Notes under the pieces: generated by a model
Database searches by the model: none
Seen by the model: the letters and a program-made list of their open reading frames with translations, nothing else
Told to the model about the DNA's origin: nothing
In this document: piece after piece, positions 1 through 9,511 of the stretch
Position numbering within the stretch: the first letter of the stretch is position 1
Layout: each line of letters begins with the position of its first letter
Position numbers and translations under genes: made by a program
DNA from: Pyrinomonadaceae bacterium
GTDB taxonomy: Bacteria > Acidobacteriota > Blastocatellia > Pyrinomonadales > Pyrinomonadaceae
Assembly: GCA_028284415.1 (NCBI GenBank)
Contig: JANQRU010000007.1
Location: 124,001 to 188,000, forward strand
Length of the DNA: 64,000 nt
Direction: 5' to 3'

Positions 1-2423
1 TTGGTCTTTTATTTACAGTATTCACACTTTGTTCAACTTTAATTTTTGCTCAGGGTTATAAAAAACCGCCAAAGGACATAATGGACATTCTAAATGCTCC
101 TGCTAATCCTGTTACGGCGGTCAGTCCTGCAAAAGACAAAATAGCTTTGCTTGAACCTGTGCGTTATCCCCCCATTGCGGATTTAGCTGAACCGATGCTA
201 AGACTCGCCGGTTTAAGAATTAATCCAAAGACAAATTCACCACATCGTCAGTTTTACTTTGTTAATGTAACTTTTAAAAATATTTCTAACGGCAAAGAAA
301 TGAAAGTTAAATTGCCAAAGGGAGCAAAAATAGTCTCGCCTAATTGGAGTTCGGATGGAAAATATATTGCCGCCGGAAATGTAACTCCGATGGGTGTGGA
401 ACTATGGATCATTGAAACAGCCACGGGTAAAGCTAAGTTGATTGATGGTGTCAAAGTAAATACTGCTTTTGGGGGGTTCGACTGGATGCCTAATCAAAGA
501 AGCTTAGTTGTAAATCTGATTCCTGATAATCGCGGTAAAGCACCTAAAGTATCAGCTGTCCCGACATCTCCGAGCATTCAAGAAACATCTGGTCGTGCTG
601 CTGCAATTCGTACTTACCAAGACCTTTTGAAATCCCCAAATGATGAGAAGCTTTTTGATTACTATGCGACTTCGCAACTAGCAATGGTTACGATAGACGG
701 TAAAGTCAACAAAATAAATAAACCCGCTATTTTTAATCAAAATACCGCTTCACCTGATGGTAAATACATTCTCACGTCACGAATTACAAGACCTTATTCC
801 TATCTTTTCCCATACTGGAGCTTTCCGAGTGAAGTAGAAGTTTGGGATACAAGTGGAAATATGGTTTACAAGGTTGCGAGTGTTCCAATCAGAGATAATT
901 TACCTGTCGGAGGTGTAACAACAGCTCGTCGAAGTATCAATTGGATTCCGACCGAAAGTTCTACTTTGATGTGGGTTGAAGCTTTAGATGGTGGTAATCC
1001 ACGCAACAAAGTTACGCCAAAAGATAAAATCATGATGCATAAAGTCCCTACCAAGATGATGCCAAGAGAAGTCTTAAAAATTGAGCAGAGATATTCAGGC
1101 AGGGCTTTTGGAGAAAAAGATGGAATGATGTGGTTTTACGATTATGACCGTAATAAGCAGCGTCGTCGTATTTTTATGACAAGCTACACAAATCCTTCAA
1201 AAGTTAAAACCATTTCGGATTTAAACATCAGAGACAGATACAATGCAATCGGAAATCCTGTTTTCAAGACTCTTCCAAATGGTAAAGCTGTCGTTTTACA
1301 AGATGGAAATTCAGTTTATCTCTCAGGCAGAGGTGCAACTCCTCAAGGCGACAGACCGTTCTTGCATAAGATGGACTTAGAAACATTGAAAAAACAAGAA
1401 CTTTTCCGCTCCGGCACCGATGCGTATGAAACATTTGTCAGCCTGCTTGATGATAATGCTAATGCATTTATTACACGCAGAGAGAACCAACAAACTCCTC
1501 CAAATCTATTTTTGCGTGATCGAACAAACACTCCTGAAGCAAGAGCAAATGCCACTTCAATGAAACAAATAACTAATTTCAAAGACCCCGCACCACAACT
1601 TCGCGGCATAACCAAGAAATTAGTTAAATACAAACGTGCTGATGGTGTAGATTTATCTTTTACACTTTATCTGCCACCAAACTATAAGAAAGGCGATAGA
1701 CTTCCCGCTTTACTTTGGGCATATCCGCGAGAATTTACGAGCAGATCTGTTGCCGGGCAAGTAACAGGTTCAACCAATCGTTTTACATCAATCGGAGGAT
1801 ATTCACATCTGTTCTTACTCATGCAAGGTTATGCAATCTTAAATAATGCGACTGTTCCAATCGTAGGTGATCCACAAACTGTTAATGACACATTTATCGA
1901 ACAACTTGTCGCAGGTGCCAAAGCAGCCATAGATAAAGCTGATGAAATGGGTGTCATTGATCCTGAAAGAGTCGGAGTGGGCGGACATTCGTATGGTGCA
2001 TTTATGACAGCACATTTGCTTGCCAACTCTGATTTATTCCGTGCAGGCATAGCTCGAAGTGGTGCTTACAACAGAACTCTTACACCTTTTGGTTTTCAAT
2101 CAGAAAGACGTTCATTCTGGGAAGCACCTGAAAGTTACTTCACGCTTTCGCCATTTATGCGTGCAAATAGGATAAACGAACCAATCCTGCTTATTCACGG
2201 TCAAGCGGATAATAATTCCGGTACATATCCGATGCAATCAGAACGTATGTTTGCAGCCATTCGTGGAAATGGCGGAACGGCAAGGTTAGTCATGTTACCG
2301 CATGAATCACATGGCTATCGTGCTAAAGAATCTGTCCAACATGTTCTATGGGAACAAATCCGCTGGATGGATGCTTATGTTAAAAATGCGAAACCACGCA
2401 AAAAAGAACAAGTAGCCAAGTAA
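1..2423 (+). CDS. Secreted prolyl-oligopeptidase-family (S9) serine peptidase, 5' end outside window
   Basis: The reading frame is open to the left edge (from base 3). The residues before the ATG at 81 form the end of a signal peptide (hydrophobic LLFTVFTLCSTLIFAQ), so the true start lies upstream of the window and the ATG at 81 is internal. The N-terminal part has beta-propeller-like repeats with SPDGKY-type motifs. The C-terminal third is the alpha/beta-hydrolase domain. The catalytic triad is visible: Ser in GGHSYGAF (codon 1989-1991), Asp in HGQADNN (2208-2210) and His in ESHGY (2310-2312). By family it cleaves peptides in the periplasm or outside the cell; the overall form resembles glutamyl-endopeptidase-like S9 members. 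A strong terminator follows. Confidence 0.9.
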   Translation, partial: GLLFTVFTLCSTLIFAQGYKKPPKDIMDILNAPANPVTAVSPAKDKIALLEPVRYPPIADLAEPMLRLAGLRINPKTNSPHRQFYFVNVTFKNISNGKEMKVKLPKGAKIVSPNWSSDGKYIAAGNVTPMGVELWIIETATGKAKLIDGVKVNTAFGGFDWMPNQRSLVVNLIPDNRGKAPKVSAVPTSPSIQETSGRAAAIRTYQDLLKSPNDEKLFDYYATSQLAMVTIDGKVNKINKPAIFNQNTASPDGKYILTSRITRPYSYLFPYWSFPSEVEVWDTSGNMVYKVASVPIRDNLPVGGVTTARRSINWIPTESSTLMWVEALDGGNPRNKVTPKDKIMMHKVPTKMMPREVLKIEQRYSGRAFGEKDGMMWFYDYDRNKQRRRIFMTSYTNPSKVKTISDLNIRDRYNAIGNPVFKTLPNGKAVVLQDGNSVYLSGRGATPQGDRPFLHKMDLETLKKQELFRSGTDAYETFVSLLDDNANAFITRRENQQTPPNLFLRDRTNTPEARANATSMKQITNFKDPAPQLRGITKKLVKYKRADGVDLSFTLYLPPNYKKGDRLPALLWAYPREFTSRSVAGQVTGSTNRFTSIGGYSHLFLLMQGYAILNNATVPIVGDPQTVNDTFIEQLVAGAKAAIDKADEMGVIDPERVGVGGHSYGAFMTAHLLANSDLFRAGIARSGAYNRTLTPFGFQSERRSFWEAPESYFTLSPFMRANRINEPILLIHGQADNNSGTYPMQSERMFAAIRGNGGTARLVMLPHESHGYRAKESVQHVLWEQIRWMDAYVKNAKPRKKEQVAK

Positions 2424-2450
2424 TCTTAGCTTGAATACATTGTGAATCTA

Positions 2451-2488
2451 GTGTATTTGGTCACAACAGACCAAATACACTTTTTTTT
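2451..2488 (+). terminator. Rho-independent terminator after the S9 peptidase
   Basis: A perfect 12-bp stem (GTGTATTTGGTC / GACCAAATACAC) with a 6-nt loop is followed by eight T residues. It lies 28 bases after the peptidase stop codon. Confidence 0.93.
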
Positions 2489-2553
2489 GAAGTCAATTAT
2501 CTATTTTTTCGTAAAACTAATGTTATCGAAAACAGCTTTTACCCTTGAAAAAC

Positions 2554-2582
2554 TTGACATTTCTTACGTTGAAAGATTAGTT
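2554..2582 (+). promoter_or_regulatory. Candidate promoter for the secreted protein/metalloprotease pair
   Basis: A perfect -35 hexamer TTGACA (2554-2559) is followed after 17 bases by a poor -10 (TTAGTT). The 130-base AT-rich leader that would follow shows no riboswitch I recognise. Weak call. Confidence 0.25.
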
Positions 2583-2714
2583 TATTAAATAACCTAAATC
2601 CGAACAATTAAATCCTTTTCAACTTTTGGAAGTTAGTTGTCTTTAAGATATTAGAATCTTTAATAGATAACTGCGTAAATAATTATTGAATTTTATTCTG
2701 TAGGAGGAATCAAT

Positions 2715-3341
2715 ATGAATAAAAGCACCTTCCTATCAGGAGTTGTAACGCTGTCGCTCCTGTCCCTAATCACATATTTACTGATTTGGGGAGTAGGTAG
2801 TGAAACCACAAATGAAGTTTCACAAGCCCAAACTACCCATAAAGAAAATCATACAGCTAGTCTGAAACGTTTCAGTTTGCCCGAAATGGTCAATAAATCA
2901 GGCAGTATTATTCGCGGAACTGTAATGGAAGTAAAACCTGGCACGATAAAAGCAGGCGGTTCTGATTTACCAACGGTTACTTATCGTATGAAAGTCGATG
3001 AAAGCTTCAAAGGAACCTTTGCCGAAAAAGACGGTGTTAAATATGCCGAAATCACAATGTTAGGCAACATAAAAAAAGGCGGTACAAAAGGTGCTGTAAG
3101 AAAATTCTCAGTATTACCTGACCTTCCTTTATTACAAAAAGGTGGAGATTATTTACTGATGCTAACGCCAAAAAGTTCAATTGGTCTGTCAACCACAGTT
3201 GGCTTGGGACAAGGCTGCTTTGCGATATATCAAGATGATAATGGAGTTTGGGCAAGAAATGAATTTAATAACTCTGGCTTATTTAATGGTCCGGTTAAAT
3301 ATAACGAGTTAGCTACAAAAATCAGAAGAGGAGGAAATTAA
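2715..3341 (+). CDS. Secreted/membrane-anchored protein preceding the matrixin protease
   Basis: This 208-aa protein has an N-terminal hydrophobic segment (about residues 7-27) acting as signal peptide or anchor. A beta-rich domain follows, with the pattern 'sxxIIRGTVxEVKPG...TYRMKVDESFKG', which I recognise from uncharacterised exported proteins of Acidobacteria and myxobacteria that often sit beside metalloproteases. The start is well fixed: GGAGG lies 7 bases before the ATG. The stop codon directly abuts the ATG of the protease gene, whose ribosome site (AGGAGG) lies inside this gene, so the two are almost certainly co-translated. Function is unknown; a role with the protease is inferred only from coupling. 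Confidence 0.85.
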   Translation: MNKSTFLSGVVTLSLLSLITYLLIWGVGSETTNEVSQAQTTHKENHTASLKRFSLPEMVNKSGSIIRGTVMEVKPGTIKAGGSDLPTVTYRMKVDESFKGTFAEKDGVKYAEITMLGNIKKGGTKGAVRKFSVLPDLPLLQKGGDYLLMLTPKSSIGLSTTVGLGQGCFAIYQDDNGVWARNEFNNSGLFNGPVKYNELATKIRRGGN

Positions 3342-6074
3342 ATGAATTTGATAAGAAAAATTAGTCTTAAAAAAATCAATATTTTGCTCGCTCTTGTTGC
3401 TGTAGCTATTTTAACGCAATTGTCATTCAGAACTCCGACAACACATGCTGGTGGACCACTGGCAGTATGTCAGAGTGGGACACCATTTGTTTGGGGGAAC
3501 GGCGGAGTGAATATTCCGTTTAACCCCGATCAAGGGGATTTGGGTCCAGTGAGTAATGCGGCGGCAGTTGCACTTGTTCAACAAGCCTTCGACGTTTGGG
3601 GAGCAGTTCCAACTTCGACAGCTTCATATACAAATGCAGGCTCATTATCCGTTGACGTAGATATTACAAACTTTGGTCCTTTCTTGAATCCAACAGGACC
3701 TGATGGAATATCACCGATTGTTTTTGACGATACAGGTGAAATTTTTGACTTGTTATTTGGTCCAGGCTCCGGAATTTTAGGTTTCGCAGGTCCAGAATTC
3801 GGAAATACTGCTACCTGTACAATTACTGAGGGTTCTTCATTCTTAAACGGTCCTTCATTTACTGACTCAACAGCTGCATTTGATGTAATGGTTCATGAAT
3901 TTGGTCATTACTCGAACTTAGCTCATACAAACGTAAATGGACAAATTTTCATAGGTGACCAAAGTGGTCCGTCACCTAACAACACATTTGGACCGATTCC
4001 AAATCCATTTGGAGATGATGTCGTTGAGACAATGTACCCATTCTACTTTGGACCCGGAATAGGAACACAAACGCTAGAAAAAGATGATGTGGCGGCATTA
4101 TCCGAACTTTATCCTGCTCCAAATTTCTCAAGTAGCACTGCGGCAATCAGCGGAACTATTTTCGCACCGAATGGAACAACAAAATTAACAGGTGTAAACA
4201 TAATCGCACGTAATGTTGCTGATCCATTCAATGATGCAGTTTCAGCTATTTCAAGTGACTTTACTGATGGAACAACACAAGATGACGCTGTTGTGGGAAC
4301 TTACAAGATCGAAGGTCTTACACCTGGAGCTAATTATGCTATCTATGTAGATGAAATACTTGCAGGTGGATTTAGTACACCACCTCTTACACCTCTACCA
4401 GGTCCGGAAGAGTTCTACAATGGAAGCAATGAATCTAATAGTGCGGCAACTGATGATCCGACAGTATTTACACCTGTTGCTGTGAGTGCTGGAAACACTA
4501 CCTCTGGCATAGACATTATTTTCAATGCTCCGGCTCCAAACACACCACTTCCAGTCGGAATTGATGGAAGTGTTGAGATATTCCTGCCATTCTCATTCGA
4601 AATTTGTCAGGAAACATATGATTCAGTTTGGGTAAATGCCAATGGTAATGTCACATTTGGTGCACCAAGTTCTGACTTTACTGAAAGCTCAGCAGAACTT
4701 TTAACTGGTCCGCCAAGAATTGCCGCACTTTGGGATGACTTAAATGCCACAGCAGGTGGTCAGGTCTTTTACACGGTTGGCAATAATGATAAATCAGTGA
4801 CTATTCATTGGGAAAATGTTCCTGAATTCCAAGCTACGGGATCCAACACTTTCTCAATTACTCTTTTTGACTCAAGAAGACGTGGACACGGTTGGGGAAA
4901 TTCTTTCTGGTGGAATTTCTTCTTTGGTAGAAGCAAGGTAGATGTTAATTATGGCGATCTTACTGCAACTGACGGCTTAGGTGGAGTTAGCTGCGGAATA
5001 GCCAGAACTTCAAGCTTTGAAGAGCCAAGTGATCTTTCAAGCTTCGGACGTCGCCGTGCGAATCTAAATCGACAAGCAGCCGTCTATGAAGTATGGAATG
5101 CTGATAATCCAGTTGATATAGCCAACAAAAAAGTTCGTTATGATGTAAAAACCAGATATAGAGACAGAAAAGAACCAAACAATAGTTTGAACAAGGCTAG
5201 ATTTATTTTCTTGCCATTTAATTCTGCTCCGATTTGGCGTTATACCGAATTAAGCCCGACAGGAGAAGATGTAGATTATTACAAATTCTTCGCAAGAAAA
5301 GATAAGACTTTGATTGCAGAGGTTCAGGCAGGTGGTATTGACTCAGTGCTTGGCTTATATGATCGTCAAGGCAATCAGCTTGCATTTGATGATGATGGCG
5401 GAAGCGGTTTGTATTCAAGAATAGTATTTACTGTTCCTCAAACCGGATTCTACAAGTTAGCTGTTTCAAGCTTCCCTGATGATGACTTTACAGGTGATGG
5501 TGCAACCGGTGGCAGATATGTGCTGGATGTTAAAACTATCAATGGAACTGTCTTAGAGTTAGGTGATGATGATAGCCAAGAGGTCAACTTAGGATTTTCA
5601 TTCCCATTTCAAGGACAAAGCTACAATAGCGTCTTTGTTAATTCCAATGGAAACTTAACCTTTGGCACTGGCGATACAGATTTCAGCGAAAGTGCAGCTG
5701 ACTTTGTAAATGGTCCGCCTAGAATCGCCCCGCTTTGGGACGATCTGAGTCCAAATGCCGGAGGTCTCGTCATTGTTGAAAATGGTAATAACAGTGCAAC
5801 AATCACATTTGATGGCGTGCCTGAATTTTTCTCGACTTCGGGAAACACTTTTAGCGTTACGCTTAATAGCAGTGGTCAAGTTGACGTAAATTATGGAGTA
5901 ATCTCAGCTGTAGATGGATTAGCAGGTGTTACTGAAGGTGGAGGTGCTACCGATCCCGGAAGCACGGACATCTCAATGGCAACCGTTCTATCTGCAACTG
6001 GAACCACTTATGAACTATTTTCTTTCTCAAATGCAAATGATTTATCTGGTAAGTCTTTAAGCTACACACCTTAG
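3342..6074 (+). CDS. Matrixin-like metalloprotease with nidogen-like repeats and PPC domain
   Basis: This 910-aa secreted protein has a signal peptide (about 1-37). The metzincin-type catalytic domain (about 45-260) has the zinc motif HEFGHYSNLAH (His185, Glu186, His189, His195) and a Met-turn at Met231 (ETMYP). The usual Gly of HExxHxxGxxH is Asn here. A carboxypeptidase-regulatory-like domain (about 265-395) follows. Then come two copies of a nidogen-like beta domain (about 410-560 and 740-905) sharing VNxNGNxTFG and GPPRIAxLWDDL, and between them a bacterial pre-peptidase C-terminal (PPC) domain (about 640-735). The first nidogen-like copy carries an Arg/Gly/Trp-rich insertion. The start abuts the stop of the upstream gene. 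A terminator hairpin follows. Confidence 0.88.
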   Translation: MNLIRKISLKKINILLALVAVAILTQLSFRTPTTHAGGPLAVCQSGTPFVWGNGGVNIPFNPDQGDLGPVSNAAAVALVQQAFDVWGAVPTSTASYTNAGSLSVDVDITNFGPFLNPTGPDGISPIVFDDTGEIFDLLFGPGSGILGFAGPEFGNTATCTITEGSSFLNGPSFTDSTAAFDVMVHEFGHYSNLAHTNVNGQIFIGDQSGPSPNNTFGPIPNPFGDDVVETMYPFYFGPGIGTQTLEKDDVAALSELYPAPNFSSSTAAISGTIFAPNGTTKLTGVNIIARNVADPFNDAVSAISSDFTDGTTQDDAVVGTYKIEGLTPGANYAIYVDEILAGGFSTPPLTPLPGPEEFYNGSNESNSAATDDPTVFTPVAVSAGNTTSGIDIIFNAPAPNTPLPVGIDGSVEIFLPFSFEICQETYDSVWVNANGNVTFGAPSSDFTESSAELLTGPPRIAALWDDLNATAGGQVFYTVGNNDKSVTIHWENVPEFQATGSNTFSITLFDSRRRGHGWGNSFWWNFFFGRSKVDVNYGDLTATDGLGGVSCGIARTSSFEEPSDLSSFGRRRANLNRQAAVYEVWNADNPVDIANKKVRYDVKTRYRDRKEPNNSLNKARFIFLPFNSAPIWRYTELSPTGEDVDYYKFFARKDKTLIAEVQAGGIDSVLGLYDRQGNQLAFDDDGGSGLYSRIVFTVPQTGFYKLAVSSFPDDDFTGDGATGGRYVLDVKTINGTVLELGDDDSQEVNLGFSFPFQGQSYNSVFVNSNGNLTFGTGDTDFSESAADFVNGPPRIAPLWDDLSPNAGGLVIVENGNNSATITFDGVPEFFSTSGNTFSVTLNSSGQVDVNYGVISAVDGLAGVTEGGGATDPGSTDISMATVLSATGTTYELFSFSNANDLSGKSLSYTP

Positions 6075-6106
6075 ATAGAAACCATTTGTTTGTGAATTAA
6101 TTTTCA

Positions 6107-6145
6107 TAGCCGTCCAATTCTTATTAGATTAGACGGCTAATTTTT
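6107..6145 (+). terminator. Terminator after the metalloprotease
   Basis: Stem TAGCCGTC / GACGGCTA with a 17-base loop that can itself partly pair, followed by AATTTTT. It lies between the convergent protease and GGDEF/EAL genes. Confidence 0.75.
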
Positions 6146-6160
6146 CGACTTCAATATGTT

Positions 6161-8701
6161 CTACTGTGTCTGGTCTAAATTTATAGAAGCTGTGGTGTCA
6201 AATTCTGAAGAAAAAGCAAATGGGCTTTCAGTGTTTTCAAAATTAAAATCCAAACCTTCTTTTAATATCTTTTCTGCTTTATCCGCATCTACGGCATGTG
6301 AGAACAAAAACCCTTGTCCCAATTTACAACCCAGCGATCGTAATTGCCATAATTGATTCTGATTCTCTATTCCCTCTGCCACAATGTCTATTTCCAGATT
6401 TTGTCCAAGCATCATAATTGAGCGAACTATTCCCTCACTCCGCAAATCACTATCCATTTTTCCAATGAAGCTACGGTCTATTTTTATTCTCTCAAATGGG
6501 AATAAATGTAGATAACTTAAACTTGAGTAGCCTGTGCCAAAATCATCTGTGCTTAGTCGCACTCCGATTTGATTTAGATCATCAATAGTTTTTAGAGCGA
6601 CATCTGTATTTTCCATTACGGTGCTTTCTGTTACTTCCAACTTTAACTTGTCAGGATTCATTTCTAGCTCTTTGATTACCTTTTCGATTTTGCTGACCAA
6701 AAATGGATTAGTTAATTGTTTCGCTGATAAATTTACGCTTATTTGGAGCGGAAGATCAAGACTTTTTTCCCATTTGAGAATTTGTCGGCATGATTCTTCT
6801 AAAACCCATGTACCAATTGGGATTATTAGACCTGTTTCCTCGGCAATATCAATAAAATATTCCGGATATAAGAGCCCTTTTCTCGGATGTTCCCATCTGA
6901 TTAATGATTCAAATTCAGTAACCTCACCAGTGTTCAAATCAACTATTGGCTGATAATAGACTCTGAATTCTTTCTCTTTCAAAGCTCTTCTTAAGTCAGT
7001 TTCGATTTGAAGAATTTCCCTGTTTTTAGCATGCATTTTTTTGTTAAAGATTTCATATCTGGCTTTACCTGACTCTTTAGCGTGGTACATAGCCATATCC
7101 GCATCCCGTAAAAAATCTTCCGCTTTTCTCTCTTGGGTATCGGATAAAATGATTCCGACGCTTGCCGAGGTGACTACCTCAAAACCTTCAATGTTTATGG
7201 GTTTTGATATTCTTTCTTGTATTCTGTCAGCAACCATTACCGCATCATCATCTGCCTTAATTGTCACTAATATAGTGAATTCATCCCCGCCCATACGTGC
7301 AATCACATCACTGGGTCGCACACAGCTTTTAAGGATTTCAGCAACTCTGACTAATAATTTGTCACCTATGATATGACCTAAGCTGTCATTGACGATCTTG
7401 AATCTGTCGAGATCAATGAAAAGTACGGAAAATTGAAACCGAGGTTCTATCGTTGCTCTTTCAATTGCCAAATCCAGATGCTTGAGAAAATGTTTCCGAT
7501 TTGGCAAACCCGTTAAAGAATCATGCAGAGCATTATACTGAAGCTGCTTTTCGGATTCTTTTCTTCCGGTAATATCTCTAGCTACTGCATAAGAAACTTT
7601 ATCTTCCATTGCCGGAATTGAACCCCATTCAAACCAGCGATATTCACCGTTCTTGCAACGCATACGTATTTCAAAAGAAGCTGATGTACCATCACTTATT
7701 TTCTTCCCATATTTTTCGGCTTTTTTTCTGTCTTCAGGATGTATGAATTCTAATATAGAATGGTTTATTACATCTTTTCTTTCGTACCCAAGATTTCTCT
7801 CCCAAGTTGGGTTTATCTGTAAAATTATTCCATCAAAATCGAGCGTAGCTAAAATGTCGTATGAAAGATTATAAAACTTGTCCAGTTCTTTGCTAAGGCG
7901 ATTACGTTCAGTCACATCTCTTGCAATACCTTCGATTCTGTAAGGTTTATTATCTTTTAGGATTAATCGGCTGCTTATTTCGAGTGAAATTCTTTTATTG
8001 TCTTTTCCATATACATCAATTTCGTATGGTTTGCCTGCTACCCCTGCAACCTTTTGTTTTATTCTATTTACAACGATCTCAAAATATTCAGGTACGACGA
8101 ATTCCCTCATATTCATTTGCAAGGCTTCCTCTACAGTGTACCCCGCTATTCTCTCAACAGCCTGATTTATCGTCTTTATATTCCCATCAAGATCGTGTGT
8201 ATAAATGATGTCGTGGGCGTATTCGATCAATTCTCTTTTTTGTTTTTCACTTTCTAAAAGAGCTATTTGAGCATTCTTTTTTTCTGTAATGTCTTGAATT
8301 ATTCCTACCCACAAATCAGGTTCACCATCATCACATTTTATTAATTTCCCCCGATCATGCCACCAACGAATCTCTCCACTTTTGGTTATAAATCTATATT
8401 CGTAATCACTCTCTGTCCCAGCGTTTGCTTTTAGTTCCTTGTTCCTTGCCTGAATTCTTTTAACATCTTTCGGGTGTGTTTTTTCAAAGAAAAGTTTTGG
8501 ATTTGAATACCATTCTTCATAAGAATACCCAACAGATTCAAATGCCGGACTGACATAAATTGTTCTATAATCAGGCTCCATTCTTTGCACGTAAAACATT
8601 GTAGATAGAGACTCTATAGCTATCTTATAGAGCTTTTCGTTATCTGCAATTTCATGCAAAGCGTCGCATTTCTTTTCATTGTGAGAGCTTTTGTCTGACA
8701 T
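6161..8701 (-). CDS. Cyclic-di-GMP protein: PAS-PAS-PAS-GGDEF-EAL
   Basis: This 846-aa cytosolic protein has three PAS/PAC modules (about 25-145, 150-270, 272-388), each ending in the [QR]D[IV]T motif. A GGDEF domain follows (about 390-555; GGDEF intact at 471-475), then an EAL domain (about 570-825). The inhibitory I-site RxxD (462-465) is present five residues before GGDEF, so a feedback-inhibited diguanylate cyclase is plausible. In the EAL domain the signature is ESL (598-600) rather than EAL, but the DDFGTGYSSL loop (719-728) and the AEGIE segment are intact, so phosphodiesterase activity is possible. There is no membrane segment. No neighbour suggests the input signal. Confidence 0.95.
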   Translation of the reverse strand: MSDKSSHNEKKCDALHEIADNEKLYKIAIESLSTMFYVQRMEPDYRTIYVSPAFESVGYSYEEWYSNPKLFFEKTHPKDVKRIQARNKELKANAGTESDYEYRFITKSGEIRWWHDRGKLIKCDDGEPDLWVGIIQDITEKKNAQIALLESEKQKRELIEYAHDIIYTHDLDGNIKTINQAVERIAGYTVEEALQMNMREFVVPEYFEIVVNRIKQKVAGVAGKPYEIDVYGKDNKRISLEISSRLILKDNKPYRIEGIARDVTERNRLSKELDKFYNLSYDILATLDFDGIILQINPTWERNLGYERKDVINHSILEFIHPEDRKKAEKYGKKISDGTSASFEIRMRCKNGEYRWFEWGSIPAMEDKVSYAVARDITGRKESEKQLQYNALHDSLTGLPNRKHFLKHLDLAIERATIEPRFQFSVLFIDLDRFKIVNDSLGHIIGDKLLVRVAEILKSCVRPSDVIARMGGDEFTILVTIKADDDAVMVADRIQERISKPINIEGFEVVTSASVGIILSDTQERKAEDFLRDADMAMYHAKESGKARYEIFNKKMHAKNREILQIETDLRRALKEKEFRVYYQPIVDLNTGEVTEFESLIRWEHPRKGLLYPEYFIDIAEETGLIIPIGTWVLEESCRQILKWEKSLDLPLQISVNLSAKQLTNPFLVSKIEKVIKELEMNPDKLKLEVTESTVMENTDVALKTIDDLNQIGVRLSTDDFGTGYSSLSYLHLFPFERIKIDRSFIGKMDSDLRSEGIVRSIMMLGQNLEIDIVAEGIENQNQLWQLRSLGCKLGQGFLFSHAVDADKAEKILKEGLDFNFENTESPFAFSSEFDTTASINLDQTQ

Positions 8702-8936
8702 AGATGAGTTTTGATTTTGGGGTAAAGAAGAGGAAGTAAAATTAGCATTGTTTTCTGGGTTTAGAAAACAAACTACAAATTACATATCGGCTTTTTTTTC
8801 AAAAACTTAAATGCACAAAATGAATTAATGTTTTCAGGATTCCTAAAATGTTCAGTGATTTTTTTCGACTATTTTCAAAGTTCATCCGTCTTAATAATCG
8901 AGTCAGCCGGTTGACGCACTAAAATAAATTTTACTT

Positions 8937-8941
8937 GGAGG
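8937..8941 (+). promoter_or_regulatory. Ribosome binding site deciding the start at 8947
   Basis: GGAGG lies 5 bases before the ATG at 8947 and only 2 before the ATG at 8944; a TTG at 8935 overlaps it. This favours the start MKKSLGL, which gives a clean signal peptide. Confidence 0.6.
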
Positions 8942-8946
8942 TAATG

Positions 8947-9273
8947 ATGAAAAAATCATTAGGATTATTTATTGCGTCAATTTGCGTAATATTTGGATTA
9001 TCAGTAATAGCAGCGGCACAAACTAAAACGTCTGGAGTGAATTGGAGACAAAAAAATCAGCAAAAGCGGATTTTTAAAGGCGTCCAGAACGGTAAAATTA
9101 CCGGAAAAGAATACAAAAAACTTCAAAAACAACAAATCAGAACACAAAAAGCCAAAAAAAGAGCTAAATCTGATGGTGTTGTAACCAAAAAAGAGCGTTT
9201 TAGACTACACAAACGACAAAATAAAAACAGCAAGAGCATATTTCGTGCTAAAAACAACAGACGTAAACCATAA
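8947..9273 (+). CDS. Small basic exported protein with two GxxT-E repeats
   Basis: This 108-aa protein has a signal peptide (to about residue 22, ending AAAQ) and a very Lys/Arg/Gln-rich mature part. Two related units are visible, GVQNGKITGKEYKKLQKQQ and SDGVVTKKERFRLHKRQNK. The layout matches an uncharacterised family of small exported proteins in which 'G.[IL]T..E...L...Q' repeats look like degenerate EF-hands. Here most acidic calcium ligands are replaced by basic residues, so calcium binding is doubtful. Function unknown. The start at 8947 was chosen from the GGAGG spacing; 8944 is the alternative. Confidence 0.75.
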   Translation: MKKSLGLFIASICVIFGLSVIAAAQTKTSGVNWRQKNQQKRIFKGVQNGKITGKEYKKLQKQQIRTQKAKKRAKSDGVVTKKERFRLHKRQNKNSKSIFRAKNNRRKP

Positions 9274-9303
9274 ATAAATTTACGCAATAATACTCTCCTC
9301 GTT

Positions 9304-9345
9304 TTGGGTTAAATTTAGATTTAGATTTAACCCAATATTTTAAAA
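9304..9345 (+). terminator. Hairpin after the small basic protein
   Basis: A perfect 11-bp inverted repeat (TTGGGTTAAAT / ATTTAACCCAA, 9304-9314 and 9325-9335) with a 10-base loop is followed by TATTTT. The U-tract is short, so termination is likely but not certain. Confidence 0.5.
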
Positions 9346-9511
9346 AATTTCTGCTTCTTTCTTTATATTCCTTCCTTTGCACCCGTTTTAAATAAAAATC
9401 CATCACCATTAATTCGAGTAAAAAAGTCATAGTATGTAAACTGATTTAACAGAACATTTGTGATAACTTTGTATGCGTAATCGAAAAACAACTTGGAGAG
9501 AAAATACACAT

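Noticed and set aside
81..83. ATG at 81 as start of the S9 peptidase
   Set aside because: The frame is open to the left edge and encodes a signal peptide just before it, so the start is outside the window.
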